From contig JAYSCT010000003.1 in assembly GCA_041914785.1 (NCBI GenBank), positions 1 to 64,000 of the forward strand: a stretch of 64,000 nucleotides of DNA, given 5' to 3'. The notes beneath the pieces were generated by a model. The model was given only the letters and a program-made list of their open reading frames with translations. It searched no databases and was not told the DNA's origin. Within the stretch, counting starts at the first letter, position 1. Every line of letters begins with the position of its first letter. Below, piece after piece: positions 38,042 to 48,733 of this stretch. The translations under genes were made by a program, and so were the position numbers. This stretch comes from Pelomonas sp041914785 (GTDB lineage Bacteria; Pseudomonadota; Gammaproteobacteria; Burkholderiales; Burkholderiaceae_C).

Positions 38042-41000
38042 GCACCGCCCGCCGTCATCGGCGGGCGCGGATTGAAACGCGGTGTAGTAGGCCGTCCAGG
38101 TGGCCAGGTCTGGCACCGCCCGCCGTCATCGGCGGGCGCGGATTGAAACGCGGCCTTGAGGAAATCGAGCTGCGTCTGCAAGCAGCACCGCCCGCCGTCA
38201 TCGGCGGGCGCGGATTGAAACCTCCAGTGCTGTCAGGATGTCGTCGCTGTGCTCTGGCACCGCCCGCCGTCATCGGCGGGCGCGGATTGAAACTTGTAGC
38301 CGGCCAGGTGCGCAAGACCCTCTTTGGCACCGCCCGCCGTCATCGGCGGGCGCGGATTGAAACGTCTGACGCCCGCTGAGCGCGACAAGCTGCGCGAGCA
38401 CCGCCCGCCGTCATCGGCGGGCGCGGATTGAAACTTGAACTGGTGCGGCTTAGCCGTGCTGCCGTGCCGCACCGCCCGCCGTCATCGGCGGGCGCGGATT
38501 GAAACGCGCCGCTGGTGCCCGCCGGCACCGTCATCAAGGCACCGCCCGCCGTCATCGGCGGGCGCGGATTGAAACCCGGTGTTGATGGGCAAGCGCGACC
38601 TTGTGCATGCACCGCCCGCCGTCATCGGCGGGCGCGGATTGAAACATGGGGCGGTCTCCGGGGTGGCGTCGGGGGCGGCGCACCGCCCGCCGTCATCGGC
38701 GGGCGCGGATTGAAACGAGTGCAAGCGCCTGAACAAGCGGCTGCGTGAGGGCACCGCCCGCCGTCATCGGCGGGCGCGGATTGAAACTCGGCGCTGCTCA
38801 ATGTTGCTGCAGGCAATGACCGCACCGCCCGCCGTCATCGGCGGGCGCGGATTGAAACCGTTGGGGACGATGAGCTTGATGTCGCCGGCCTCGCACCGCC
38901 CGCCGTCATCGGCGGGCGCGGATTGAAACAGCACCTCCCTGTGCGGCGCCAGGGGCTGGGTTGCACCGCCCGCCGTCATCGGCGGGCGCGGATTGAAACC
39001 TGCCGGCCGGCACCGCTCTGCACGGCGGCGACCTGCACCGCCCGCCGTCATCGGCGGGCGCGGATTGAAACCTTGCGGAGCGAGCGGAGCAGACGCGGGG
39101 CAAGCCGCACCGCCCGCCGTCATCGGCGGGCGCGGATTGAAACAACGACTCGGCCCGCGCCGCGCTGGAACAGAAGGCACCGCCCGCCGTCATCGGCGGG
39201 CGCGGATTGAAACCGTCCTGCTCTGCCCGGACAAGCTGCCCAAGCTGGCACCGCCCGCCGTCATCGGCGGGCGCGGATTGAAACTAGCCCCTGCCGGTGC
39301 ACATCAGCCCGCAGCGCAGGCACCGCCCGCCGTCATCGGCGGGCGCGGATTGAAACTCGCGGGAAACGGGGCGCCCAAGCCGACCGGGGTGCACCGCCCG
39401 CCGTCATCGGCGGGCGCGGATTGAAACATGCTGATCCTTCGCTGAAATGAAAAGCGGGGCCGGCACCGCCCGCCGTCATCGGCGGGCGCGGATTGAAACA
39501 TGGTGATGTTGCTGTTCAGCCAGCCCGCAGCCGGCACCGCCCGCCGTCATCGGCGGGCGCGGATTGAAACTGGAAGGGGGCGCTGCAGACCGCCATCGGC
39601 TACGCACCGCCCGCCGTCATCGGCGGGCGCGGATTGAAACAGGTCAGTAACGACCGAGGGTCGCCGGGCAATCTGCACCGCCCGCCGTCATCGGCGGGCG
39701 CGGATTGAAACGGCTACAACGACTGGAACAAGCAGGTTACCGACGCACCGCCCGCCGTCATCGGCGGGCGCGGATTGAAACCTGCGCCAGTTCGACCTTG
39801 CCCGCCGCCAGGTCGGCACCGCCCGCCGTCATCGGCGGGCGCGGATTGAAACGGCCTCAGGCTGACCCGTGCTGGCCCGCAGGAAGCACCGCCCGCCGTC
39901 ATCGGCGGGCGCGGATTGAAACCCGGCAGCATGCCGCCGCCCAGCGCGTCGTCCAGGCACCGCCCGCCGTCATCGGCGGGCGCGGATTGAAACACGCTGG
40001 CCCACGAGCCGTGGGTGCTGCACACCTGCACCGCCCGCCGTCATCGGCGGGCGCGGATTGAAACATGTGGCTGGACGGGAGCCGGCCCACCGTGATGTGG
40101 CACCGCCCGCCGTCATCGGCGGGCGCGGATTGAAACAGCAACGCCGACACCATCGCCGGCGCGACGCTGGGGCACCGCCCGCCGTCATCGGCGGGCGCGG
40201 ATTGAAACATCGACGGCGATGAGGTTGACCCGTGGTGCGACGCACCGCCCGCCGTCATCGGCGGGCGCGGATTGAAACAAGTGGGTGACGGCCGACGGCG
40301 TGGAGTCGGTCAGCACCGCCCGCCGTCATCGGCGGGCGCGGATTGAAACCCGTGGGTCCAGCGTCCATGGATGTGCCGTGTCGGCACCGCCCGCCGTCAT
40401 CGGCGGGCGCGGATTGAAACGCGATGACATCGCGCGGGTTGGCCTGCAACGTGCGCACCGCCCGCCGTCATCGGCGGGCGCGGATTGAAACGCGTCGGCT
40501 TCGGCCGCATCGAGTCGGCGCGGAGAACGCACCGCCCGCCGTCATCGGCGGGCGCGGATTGAAACCCACAGTTCGCGGTCCGTTTCGGACTTCGCGCGAC
40601 ACCGCCCGCCGTCATCGGCGGGCGCGGATTGAAACGCAACTAGGTACCCTTGAGGACCGCACCCAACTTGCACCGCCCGCCGTCATCGGCGGGCGCGGAT
40701 TGAAACCAGGCGCTGATCGCGTCTTCGTCGTCGTACAGCTGCACCGCCCGCCGTCATCGGCGGGCGCGGATTGAAACAAGGAAGCCTGCACGCGCGCGAA
40801 GTGGACACCTCGCACCGCCCGCCGTCATCGGCGGGCGCGGATTGAAACCTTGTCGCTCGGGTAGAGAAATCAGGCGCAGGCCGCACCGCCCGCCGTCATC
40901 GGCGGGCGCGGATTGAAACCTCACGATGCTCGCCGCTCTTGCGGGTCTGGCGCGCACCGCCCGCCGTCATCGGCGGGCGCGGATTGAAACCAGGTGAGGT

Positions 41001-44000
41001 CGGCGTAGCTGCTCCAGCGCTTGAGCACCGCCCGCCGTCATCGGCGGGCGCGGATTGAAACAACCAGCAGGTGGCCGAGGCGATGCCCAAGGCCAGCACC
41101 GCCCGCCGTCATCGGCGGGCGCGGATTGAAACACGGCAGACCGCACCGGTTGCCGCGCCTGGGCCGGCACCGCCCGCCGTCATCGGCGGGCGCGGATTGA
41201 AACAGCTCGACGGGCACCTGCTTGGGCGGGTTGCTCTGCACCGCCCGCCGTCATCGGCGGGCGCGGATTGAAACGTGCGCGGAGGCGGTACGCCCACCTG
41301 CGTGCTGTGCACCGCCCGCCGTCATCGGCGGGCGCGGATTGAAACGATCACCCAAGAGAACTACGACCAGACGGCCACGGCACCGCCCGCCGTCATCGGC
41401 GGGCGCGGATTGAAACATCGCATCCCCCGCCCACGCCTCGCGCACCTGGTCGCACCGCCCGCCGTCATCGGCGGGCGCGGATTGAAACCATCAAGTGCGC
41501 TTACTCGCTTGCCTGCTTAAATGCACCGCCCGCCGTCATCGGCGGGCGCGGATTGAAACTGCGGCGCGCGCCACCACCGGCAACGAACGCAAAGCACCGC
41601 CCGCCGTCATCGGCGGGCGCGGATTGAAACGACGTAGTAGGCCTTCTGCTGCTTGCCGCTACCCTGCACCGCCCGCCGTCATCGGCGGGCGCGGATTGAA
41701 ACTGTTTGCCATCTTTTCGACGCGCCGGCAGGAGGAAGCACCGCCCGCCGTCATCGGCGGGCGCGGATTGAAACCAGACGTTGGGCGTGAGGCTGGTGTC
41801 GCACCAGAGGCACCGCCCGCCGTCATCGGCGGGCGCGGATTGAAACCTGTAGACGCCGCCTCCTTTCGCATTGCCGTGTGCACCGCCCGCCGTCATCGGC
41901 GGGCGCGGATTGAAACCCGTGCGACGAGAACGTGCTGGCGATCCGCCACATGCACCGCCCGCCGTCATCGGCGGGCGCGGATTGAAACTATTCATCTGCG
42001 ACAACCATGTCACGCCTCCTGGCGCACCGCCCGCCGTCATCGGCGGGCGCGGATTGAAACGCTGCTATCCCATCCGTAGAGGATCGCGTACCAGGCACCG
42101 CCCGCCGTCATCGGCGGGCGCGGATTGAAACACCGTGGTGGAGGCCAGCAGCGCCATGCGCTCGCGCACCGCCCGCCGTCATCGGCGGGCGCGGATTGAA
42201 ACAGCATGGTGTGGAGGCCGCGGCGCTCGCCAAGCCGGCACCGCCCGCCGTCATCGGCGGGCGCGGATTGAAACGATGTAGTGAATGACGCGGATCTCAG
42301 ACGCCACCTGCACCGCCCGCCGTCATCGGCGGGCGCGGATTGAAACTGCGTGGTGATCTTCATGCGGGCTCCTGGCTGGCGCACCGCCCGCCGTCATCGG
42401 CGGGCGCGGATTGAAACAGGCCAAGGGCACGGCCTACGGGCTCACCGCGCTGCACCGCCCGCCGTCATCGGCGGGCGCGGATTGAAACCCTTGCCGGTGG
42501 CTGGGCATGGGTGCTGGCGCTGCACCGCCCGCCGTCATCGGCGGGCGCGGATTGAAACGCCCTCACCGCGTCGTTGTTTGCGTCACATGGATGCACCGCC
42601 CGCCGTCATCGGCGGGCGCGGATTGAAACGAGTGCAAGTGGTGCCCCTTCCACGCGCACTGCCGCACCGCCCGCCGTCATCGGCGGGCGCGGATTGAAAC
42701 ACCAACGGCCCGCGTCCAGGTATGAGCAGCGTCGCACCGCCCGCCGTCATCGGCGGGCGCGGATTGAAACGTGCTGAGCCAGCCGGTGACGACCGCGGCT
42801 GACCGCACCGCCCGCCGTCATCGGCGGGCGCGGATTGAAACTCGGGCATCGACGCGCGCAGCTCGCGCCTGGCGCCGCACCGCCCGCCGTCATCGGCGGG
42901 CGCGGATTGAAACCTACGTCGCGGTTACTACGTCTGGTTTGGCCTGTGCACCGCCCGCCGTCATCGGCGGGCGCGGATTGAAACTGCATCGTCGAGAAGG
43001 CCGCGCTAGCCGGTGTGCGCACCGCCCGCCGTCATCGGCGGGCGCGGATTGAAACAGCCACGCCAGCACAGCCGGCAGGCCGCCCGTGGCACCGCCCGCC
43101 GTCATCGGCGGGCGCGGATTGAAACTGCCTGAGGCTGGCGTTGTTGGCGGGATCGGCGTGCACCGCCCGCCGTCATCGGCGGGCGCGGATTGAAACCCCC
43201 AGGTCTCCGACTCGGGCGAGGTGCACGTCGGCACCGCCCGCCGTCATCGGCGGGCGCGGATTGAAACTCGTCGGCAGCCAGCAGGGTGAGCTGAGCAGCT
43301 AGCACCGCCCGCCGTCATCGGCGGGCGCGGATTGAAACAGCGTCTCACCGCTGGGCGTGGTCAGGCTGGCCAGGCACCGCCCGCCGTCATCGGCGGGCGC
43401 GGATTGAAACGTTTAGACCGTGATGTTGAAGACCGGCAGATTGGGCACCGCCCGCCGTCATCGGCGGGCGCGGATTGAAACGTCATCGGCGCGTGGGCCC
43501 AGCATGCGCTGCGCATGCACCGCCCGCCGTCATCGGCGGGCGCGGATTGAAACTTCGTCGCCGGCGGCGGCCTGCCGCTGGCCGACGCACCGCCCGCCGT
43601 CATCGGCGGGCGCGGATTGAAACATTTGCCATCCTCCCCACCGGGGGCAGCGGCGGCGCACCGCCCGCCGTCATCGGCGGGCGCGGATTGAAACGGCACC
43701 GAGACCCACCTCGGCGACTGGATGTCCGCGCACCGCCCGCCGTCATCGGCGGGCGCGGATTGAAACCGCGACGAGAAGGAAATGATGGCCACCGTCACCG
43801 CACCGCCCGCCGTCATCGGCGGGCGCGGATTGAAACATTTCGCGCAGGTTGTCCTCGGCATCGCCGGCCATGCACCGCCCGCCGTCATCGGCGGGCGCGG
43901 ATTGAAACCGCGTGGTGCGCTTCGACCAAGCCAGCGGTGCGGCACCGCCCGCCGTCATCGGCGGGCGCGGATTGAAACTTGGATCGCAAGTCGCACTCGC

Positions 44001-45276
44001 TTTGCGGCTTGGGCACCGCCCGCCGTCATCGGCGGGCGCGGATTGAAACATGAACAGCCTGGCTGACTCGTCCATGGAGGAGGTGCACCGCCCGCCGTCA
44101 TCGGCGGGCGCGGATTGAAACAAGGCCATCGGCATGAACGCCTACGGCCGCGTGACGCACCGCCCGCCGTCATCGGCGGGCGCGGATTGAAACCTCGCTG
44201 CCGACTCGCTTGTTAACGCAGAGGGGGGCACCGCCCGCCGTCATCGGCGGGCGCGGATTGAAACTGCTCGATGTGCCCGCTCACGCTGTGCGACGGGGCA
44301 CCGCCCGCCGTCATCGGCGGGCGCGGATTGAAACGGCGAGCCGTAGAGCGGGCTCGGGCTCGTCGTCACGCACCGCCCGCCGTCATCGGCGGGCGCGGAT
44401 TGAAACAGCGAGTCCGCGTCGCGCAGCACCTTGGCCGGCGGCACCGCCCGCCGTCATCGGCGGGCGCGGATTGAAACACCCAGATGCGGTGCGCCAGCCC
44501 GTCGGCGCGGTGCACCGCCCGCCGTCATCGGCGGGCGCGGATTGAAACACGAACGGGTTCTTGACCAGGGTCAGCAGCCGGTGCACCGCCCGCCGTCATC
44601 GGCGGGCGCGGATTGAAACGTACGTAACCAGGATGTTCTTGCCCGGCGGGTTCGCACCGCCCGCCGTCATCGGCGGGCGCGGATTGAAACATCGGCGGCC
44701 CAGTACCCACCGGGATCGACCCTGGCACCGCCCGCCGTCATCGGCGGGCGCGGATTGAAACCTGCGCGAGCCGCGATCAGGGCCTGCAGCAGCTCCGCAC
44801 CGCCCGCCGTCATCGGCGGGCGCGGATTGAAACACCTCTCCGCTGTGGCTGTCGATCGGCCTGCAGCGCACCGCCCGCCGTCATCGGCGGGCGCGGATTG
44901 AAACAGCGTGGTGGAGGGCCTGCGCACGCTGGAGCGCCGCACCGCCCGCCGTCATCGGCGGGCGCGGATTGAAACATCCCGCTGGACGACGGCACCGGCG
45001 AATTCCTCGCACCGCCCGCCGTCATCGGCGGGCGCGGATTGAAACGGGTGGCGCGCCGGCCTGCTCGAAGGCCTCGCGCAGCACCGCCCGCCGTCATCGG
45101 CGGGCGCGGATTGAAACTCCTTGCCTCCCCCGGTTCCTCCCTCGGCGGGCGCGGATTGAAACTTCACGCCCTACCCCGTCGCCTACTTGATGGCCTCACC
45201 GCCCGCCGTACTCGGCGGGCGAGGATTGAAACACGCCTGGCGAGGCGGATGGTCTGCGGCGGGCGCGGATTGAAAC
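38042..45276 (+). CRISPR. type I-C CRISPR array, about 100 intact repeats
   Basis: A 37-nt repeat recurs about every 71 bp (range 70-74), giving spacers of about 33-37 nt. By hand count there are 100 intact repeats from 38042 to 45117 and three decayed ones ending at 45162, 45232 and 45276. The repeat holds a perfect 9-bp stem, CGCCCGCCG paired with CGGCGGGCG around TCAT, and ends in GGATTGAAAC, the classic I-C 3' end that becomes the crRNA 5' handle. Nearly all intact repeats are identical; the copy at 40599 has A for the first base. Open frames in the array are only translations of the repeat. Confidence 0.99.
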
Positions 45277-45404
45277 TGAGCAAGCTCGCCCGCTTGCTAC
45301 ACGCGCCCGTTGCACCACCAGAAATGCTCTCTGGCCGGCTCCGGTTTCAAGTGTCGACGCCATGGGCCTCAGCGCCGACTTGGACTCCGGCGCTGCCCGG
45401 TCGT

Positions 45405-45872
45405 TCACATTCCGAGTTCGGTCAGCCCCGGGTGGTCATCCGGGCGGCGGCCCAGCGGCCAGTGGAACTTGCGGTCCTCGGCCTGGATCGGTCGGTCGTT
45501 GATGCTCGCGTGGCGATGTGTCATCAGGCCCTGGTCGTCGAACTCCCAGTTCTCGTTGCCATGGCTGCGGAACCAGTTGCCGGCGTCGTCGTGCCATTCG
45601 TACACGAAGCGCACGGCGATGCGATGGCCGTCGAAGGCCCACAGTTCCTTGATCAGGCGGTAGTCCAGTTCCCGCGCCCACTTGCGCTCCAGCAGCGCCT
45701 GCGCCTCGGCGCGCCCGCGCGGGAACTCCGCCCGGTTGCGCCAGACGGTGTCCGGGCTGTAGGCCAGCACGATGCGTGCGGGGTCGCGGCTGTTCCAGCC
45801 GTCTTCGGCCAGGCGGATCTTCTGGATCGCGGTTTCTCGGCTGAAGGGAGGCAGCGGGGGGCGGGTGTCCAT
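45405..45872 (-). CDS. DUF1348 (SnoaL-like) protein, 155 aa
   Basis: RLAEDGWNSRDPARIVLAYS at the start, then RYV-like FVYEWHDDAGNWFRSHGNEN and WEFDDQGLMTHRHASIND match the DUF1348 family, NTF2-like cone folds of unknown function. Divergent from the TetR gene with the two shared operators between them, so it is probably the regulated target. Confidence 0.88.
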   Translation of the reverse strand: MDTRPPLPPFSRETAIQKIRLAEDGWNSRDPARIVLAYSPDTVWRNRAEFPRGRAEAQALLERKWARELDYRLIKELWAFDGHRIAVRFVYEWHDDAGNWFRSHGNENWEFDDQGLMTHRHASINDRPIQAEDRKFHWPLGRRPDDHPGLTELGM

Positions 45873-45922
45873 GGCGGAGGCTTTCAGGAGGAGGTCATGA
45901 GGGGCCGCAGACCGGCGGCACG

Positions 45923-45938
45923 TAGACAGATCTGTCTA
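45923..45938. promoter_or_regulatory. TetR operator, distal
   Basis: TAGACAGATCTGTCTA is a perfect 16-bp palindrome between the divergent DUF1348 and tetR genes. Confidence 0.85.
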
Positions 45939-45959
45939 TGTGCCGGATTGTGGCGCATG

Positions 45960-45975
45960 TAGACAGACCTGTCTA
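45960..45975. promoter_or_regulatory. TetR operator, proximal
   Basis: TAGACAGACCTGTCTA differs from the distal palindrome by one base; centres are 37 bp apart. It ends 10 bp before the tetR ATG at 45986, so repression would block both promoters. Confidence 0.85.
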
Positions 45976-45985
45976 TAGTCTCGAC

Positions 45986-46567
45986 ATGACCACGCAAACC
46001 GGCACCGCCGACCTCCCGGCCCGAGAACGCATCCTGCGCACAGCACATGACCTCTTCTACGCGGAGGGCCTGCGGGCCACCGGGATCGACCGCGTCATCG
46101 CCGAAGCGGGCGTGACCAAGGTGACCTTCTACCGGCACTTCCCGAGCAAGAACGACCTCATCCTGGCGTACCTGAACCTGCGCCACGCCCAGTGGATGGC
46201 GTGGTTCAGCGCGGCGCTGGCGCGTCACGGCGGCGCTGCCGCGGGCGCGCAGGCGCTCGTGCCGACGATGCAGGAATGGTTCAGCGGCCAGGCGCTGGGC
46301 GACTTCCGCGGCTGCGCCTTCCTCAACGGCGTCAGCGAGCTGGGGCCGGTGCTGCCGGCCGTCGTGGAGGTCACCCGCCAGCACAAGCAGGAGATGACCG
46401 ATGCCCTGGCCGCCCTGCTGCCGCCGTCGGATCAGCGCCAGCAAACGGCCGAGGCCCTGGCCACCGCCGTCGACGGCGCCATCGTGCAGGCCCAGTACAG
46501 CAGCGATCCGGCCACCGCGTTGGGCGCGCTGGCGCTCATCACCGCCCGGCTGACCGCCGGCACCTGA
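45986..46567 (+). CDS. TetR/AcrR-family transcriptional repressor, 193 aa
   Basis: The N-terminal helix-turn-helix reads RILRTAHDLFYAEGLRATGI then DRVIAEAGVTKVTFYRHFPS, the TetR signature. The C-terminal ligand-binding part is the variable helical bundle. The start is ATG 45986; the frame opens at 45938 but that lies inside an operator. Two near-identical palindromes upstream suggest autoregulation and control of DUF1348. Confidence 0.9.
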   Translation: MTTQTGTADLPARERILRTAHDLFYAEGLRATGIDRVIAEAGVTKVTFYRHFPSKNDLILAYLNLRHAQWMAWFSAALARHGGAAAGAQALVPTMQEWFSGQALGDFRGCAFLNGVSELGPVLPAVVEVTRQHKQEMTDALAALLPPSDQRQQTAEALATAVDGAIVQAQYSSDPATALGALALITARLTAGT

Positions 46568-46587
46568 ACGCGGCCAGCGCGACAGCG

Positions 46588-46824
46588 CTAGAACGCGCCG
46601 TCTGCCGCTCGACGCAAGTCGGCCGCCATGCTCGGCATGGACGACTCCAGTTCGTGGGCCAGCCGGCGCAAGGCCATCGCCTCGCGCGCCAGCCGGGAGC
46701 GCTCGGCGTGCAGCGCGTGGACCTGGCGCCAGGTGCGCATCAGGTCGATGACATCGCCCAGCCAGGTGGCCAGGCGCGGGGTGAAGGGCTGCACGGGGAC
46801 CAGCACTTCGACATACGTGGACAT
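46588..46824 (-). CDS. hypothetical small protein, 78 aa
   Basis: Helical: WLGDVIDLMRTWRQVHALHA then SRLAREAMALRRLAHELESS, coiled-coil-like, with a strand-type start VEVLVPVQPF. AGGAGA with good spacing precedes ATG 46824. No family recognised. A perfect 18-bp palindrome lies about 70 bp upstream. Confidence 0.6.
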   Translation of the reverse strand: MSTYVEVLVPVQPFTPRLATWLGDVIDLMRTWRQVHALHAERSRLAREAMALRRLAHELESSMPSMAADLRRAADGAF

Positions 46825-46893
46825 GAGGGTTCTCCTGTTTTCCGCTGCGGGGCCTCTGGTGAAGGCCGTTTCAAGCAGCGATTCAAGTTTGAA

Positions 46894-46911
46894 CCAAGGG
46901 TTAACCCTTGG
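46894..46911. promoter_or_regulatory. perfect 18-bp palindrome
   Basis: CCAAGGGTTAACCCTTGG, in the 250-bp gap between the leftward 78-aa gene and msrP. A regulator site for either is plausible; the regulator is unknown. Confidence 0.55.
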
Positions 46912-47076
46912 CCATGACGCAGATCAAGGGCGCGGCGCGCGCGGCTGGTCAACGGGCAGGAAGCGTCCACCCACCCGGCCCTCGGCTTTACGCATGACCT
47001 CGGGCAGCCCGCACCGCGCCGGTGTAAGTTGCGCCACCAGCCGGGCGACGCACCCCCACCACCTGCCGAGAGTTCC

Positions 47077-48045
47077 ATGCTGATCAAGACCCCCTTCTCC
47101 CACGAGCCCCTGCCCAGCGAGATCACGCCGCAGCAGGTCTACCTGAACCGCCGCAGCGCCATCGCCGGCCTGGGCCTGGCCGCCGCGTCGCCGCTGGCGC
47201 TGGCCCAGGGCGCCCCGGGTGGCGGCAAGCTGCCCAAGCTGCCCGGCGCGCGGTCGGCGGTGCCCGGCGCGATGGTGATCGACAAGCCCACCAGCTACGC
47301 CGACGCCACGTCCTACAACAACTTCTACGAGTTCGGCACCGACAAGTCCGACCCCGCCGAACGCGCCCACACGCTGAAGACGCGGCCCTGGACGGTCAGC
47401 GTGGAAGGCGAATGCGCCAAGCCCATGCGCCTGGACATCGAGACGCTGCTCAAGCTCGCACCGATGGAAGAGCGCATCTACCGGCTGCGCTGCGTGGAAG
47501 GCTGGAGCATGGTCATTCCCTGGGTCGGCTACTCGCTGGCCGAGGTGCTCAAGAAGGTGGAGCCCACGTCCAAGGCCAAGTACGTGGAGTTCACCAGCCT
47601 GGCAGACCGGTCGCAGATGCCCGGCGTGCGCTCGGGCGTGCTGGACTGGCCCTACGTCGAGGGCCTACGCATCGACGAAGCCATGCACCCGCTGGCGATG
47701 CTGGTGTTCGGCATGTACGGCGAGGTGCTGCCCAACCAGAACGGCGCGCCGCTGCGGCTGGCGCTGCCCTGGAAGTACGGCTTCAAGTCGGCCAAGAGCA
47801 TCGTCAAGATCCGCCTCGTCGAGAAGGAGCCCGTCTCCAGCTGGACCAAGGCCGCCCAGCAGGAGTACGGCTTCTACTCCAACGTGAACCCCAACGTGCC
47901 GCACCCGCGCTGGAGCCAGGCCGCCGAGCGCCGCATCGGCGAGGACGGCCTGTTCGCCAAGAAGCGGCCCACGCTGCTGTTCAACGGCTACGAGGCGCAG
48001 GTGGGCCAGCTCTACGCGGGCATGGACCTGAAGCGGAACTTCTGA
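47077..48045 (+). CDS. msrP: methionine sulfoxide reductase catalytic subunit MsrP (YedY)
   Basis: 322 aa molybdopterin enzyme that repairs oxidised Met in the periplasm. A Tat signal is visible (RRSAIAGLGLAAASPLALAQ). The Mo-ligating Cys lies in YRLRCVEGWSMVIPW. Ends before msrQ with a 4-bp gap. Start at ATG 47077 (MLIKTPFS); an upstream ATG at 47029 is in frame but less typical. Confidence 0.95.
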   Translation: MLIKTPFSHEPLPSEITPQQVYLNRRSAIAGLGLAAASPLALAQGAPGGGKLPKLPGARSAVPGAMVIDKPTSYADATSYNNFYEFGTDKSDPAERAHTLKTRPWTVSVEGECAKPMRLDIETLLKLAPMEERIYRLRCVEGWSMVIPWVGYSLAEVLKKVEPTSKAKYVEFTSLADRSQMPGVRSGVLDWPYVEGLRIDEAMHPLAMLVFGMYGEVLPNQNGAPLRLALPWKYGFKSAKSIVKIRLVEKEPVSSWTKAAQQEYGFYSNVNPNVPHPRWSQAAERRIGEDGLFAKKRPTLLFNGYEAQVGQLYAGMDLKRNF

Positions 48046-48049
48046 GCCG

Positions 48050-48673
48050 ATGCGACGCGCACTGACGACGGCACTGCTCAGCCGTGCCGCCAAGCCGCTG
48101 CTGTTCCTGCTGTGCCTGGCCCCTCTGGCCGCGCTGGTCTATGGCGCGGTCAACAACCAGCTGGGCGCCAACCCGGCCGAGAAGCTGATCCGCGAACTGG
48201 GCGAGTGGACGCTGCGGCTGCTGTGGCTGACGCTGGCCATCACGCCGCTGCGCGAGCTGACCGGGCTGGCGGCGCTGGCGCGCTTTCGCCGCATGCTGGG
48301 CGTGTTCAGCTTCTTCTACGCGTCACTGCACCTGCTGGCCTATGGCTGGCTGGACCAGGGGCTGGACGTGGCCACCATCGCCGCCGACATCGCCAAGCGG
48401 CCCTTCATCCTGATGGGCTTCACGGCCTGGGCGCTGATGCTGCCGCTGGCCGCCACCAGCTTCAACCGCGCGATCAAGGCGCTCGGCGCGCCGCGCTGGC
48501 GGCTGCTGCACAAGGCGGTGTACGCGGTCAGCGTCATCGCGCTGCTGCACTTCATCTGGATGCGCGCCGGCAAGAACAACTTCGGCGAGCCGGCGGTCTA
48601 CGGCGCCCTGCTCGCGCTGCTGCTGGGCTGGCGCCTTAAGTCTTTCTTCATGAAGCGCCCAGGGAAGCTTTAG
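48050..48673 (+). CDS. msrQ: MsrPQ heme b membrane subunit MsrQ (YedZ)
   Basis: 207 aa, about six membrane segments (LFLLCLAPLAALVYGA, LWLTLAITPLREL, FFYASLHLLAYG and others). Conserved His of the heme sites lie in ASLHLL, LLHKAVYAV and ALLHFIW. Passes electrons from the quinone pool to MsrP. Confidence 0.94.
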   Translation: MRRALTTALLSRAAKPLLFLLCLAPLAALVYGAVNNQLGANPAEKLIRELGEWTLRLLWLTLAITPLRELTGLAALARFRRMLGVFSFFYASLHLLAYGWLDQGLDVATIAADIAKRPFILMGFTAWALMLPLAATSFNRAIKALGAPRWRLLHKAVYAVSVIALLHFIWMRAGKNNFGEPAVYGALLALLLGWRLKSFFMKRPGKL

Positions 48674-48733
48674 CCAGCGCCCGCAGCATGGGGGTCACCG
48701 GGATGCCTTCGCAGCCTGTTTGACGTCACCTCC

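Noticed and set aside
38233..45167. Many short frames repeating PRPPMTAGGA or APPAVIGGRGLK
   Set aside because: They are translations of the CRISPR repeat, not proteins.
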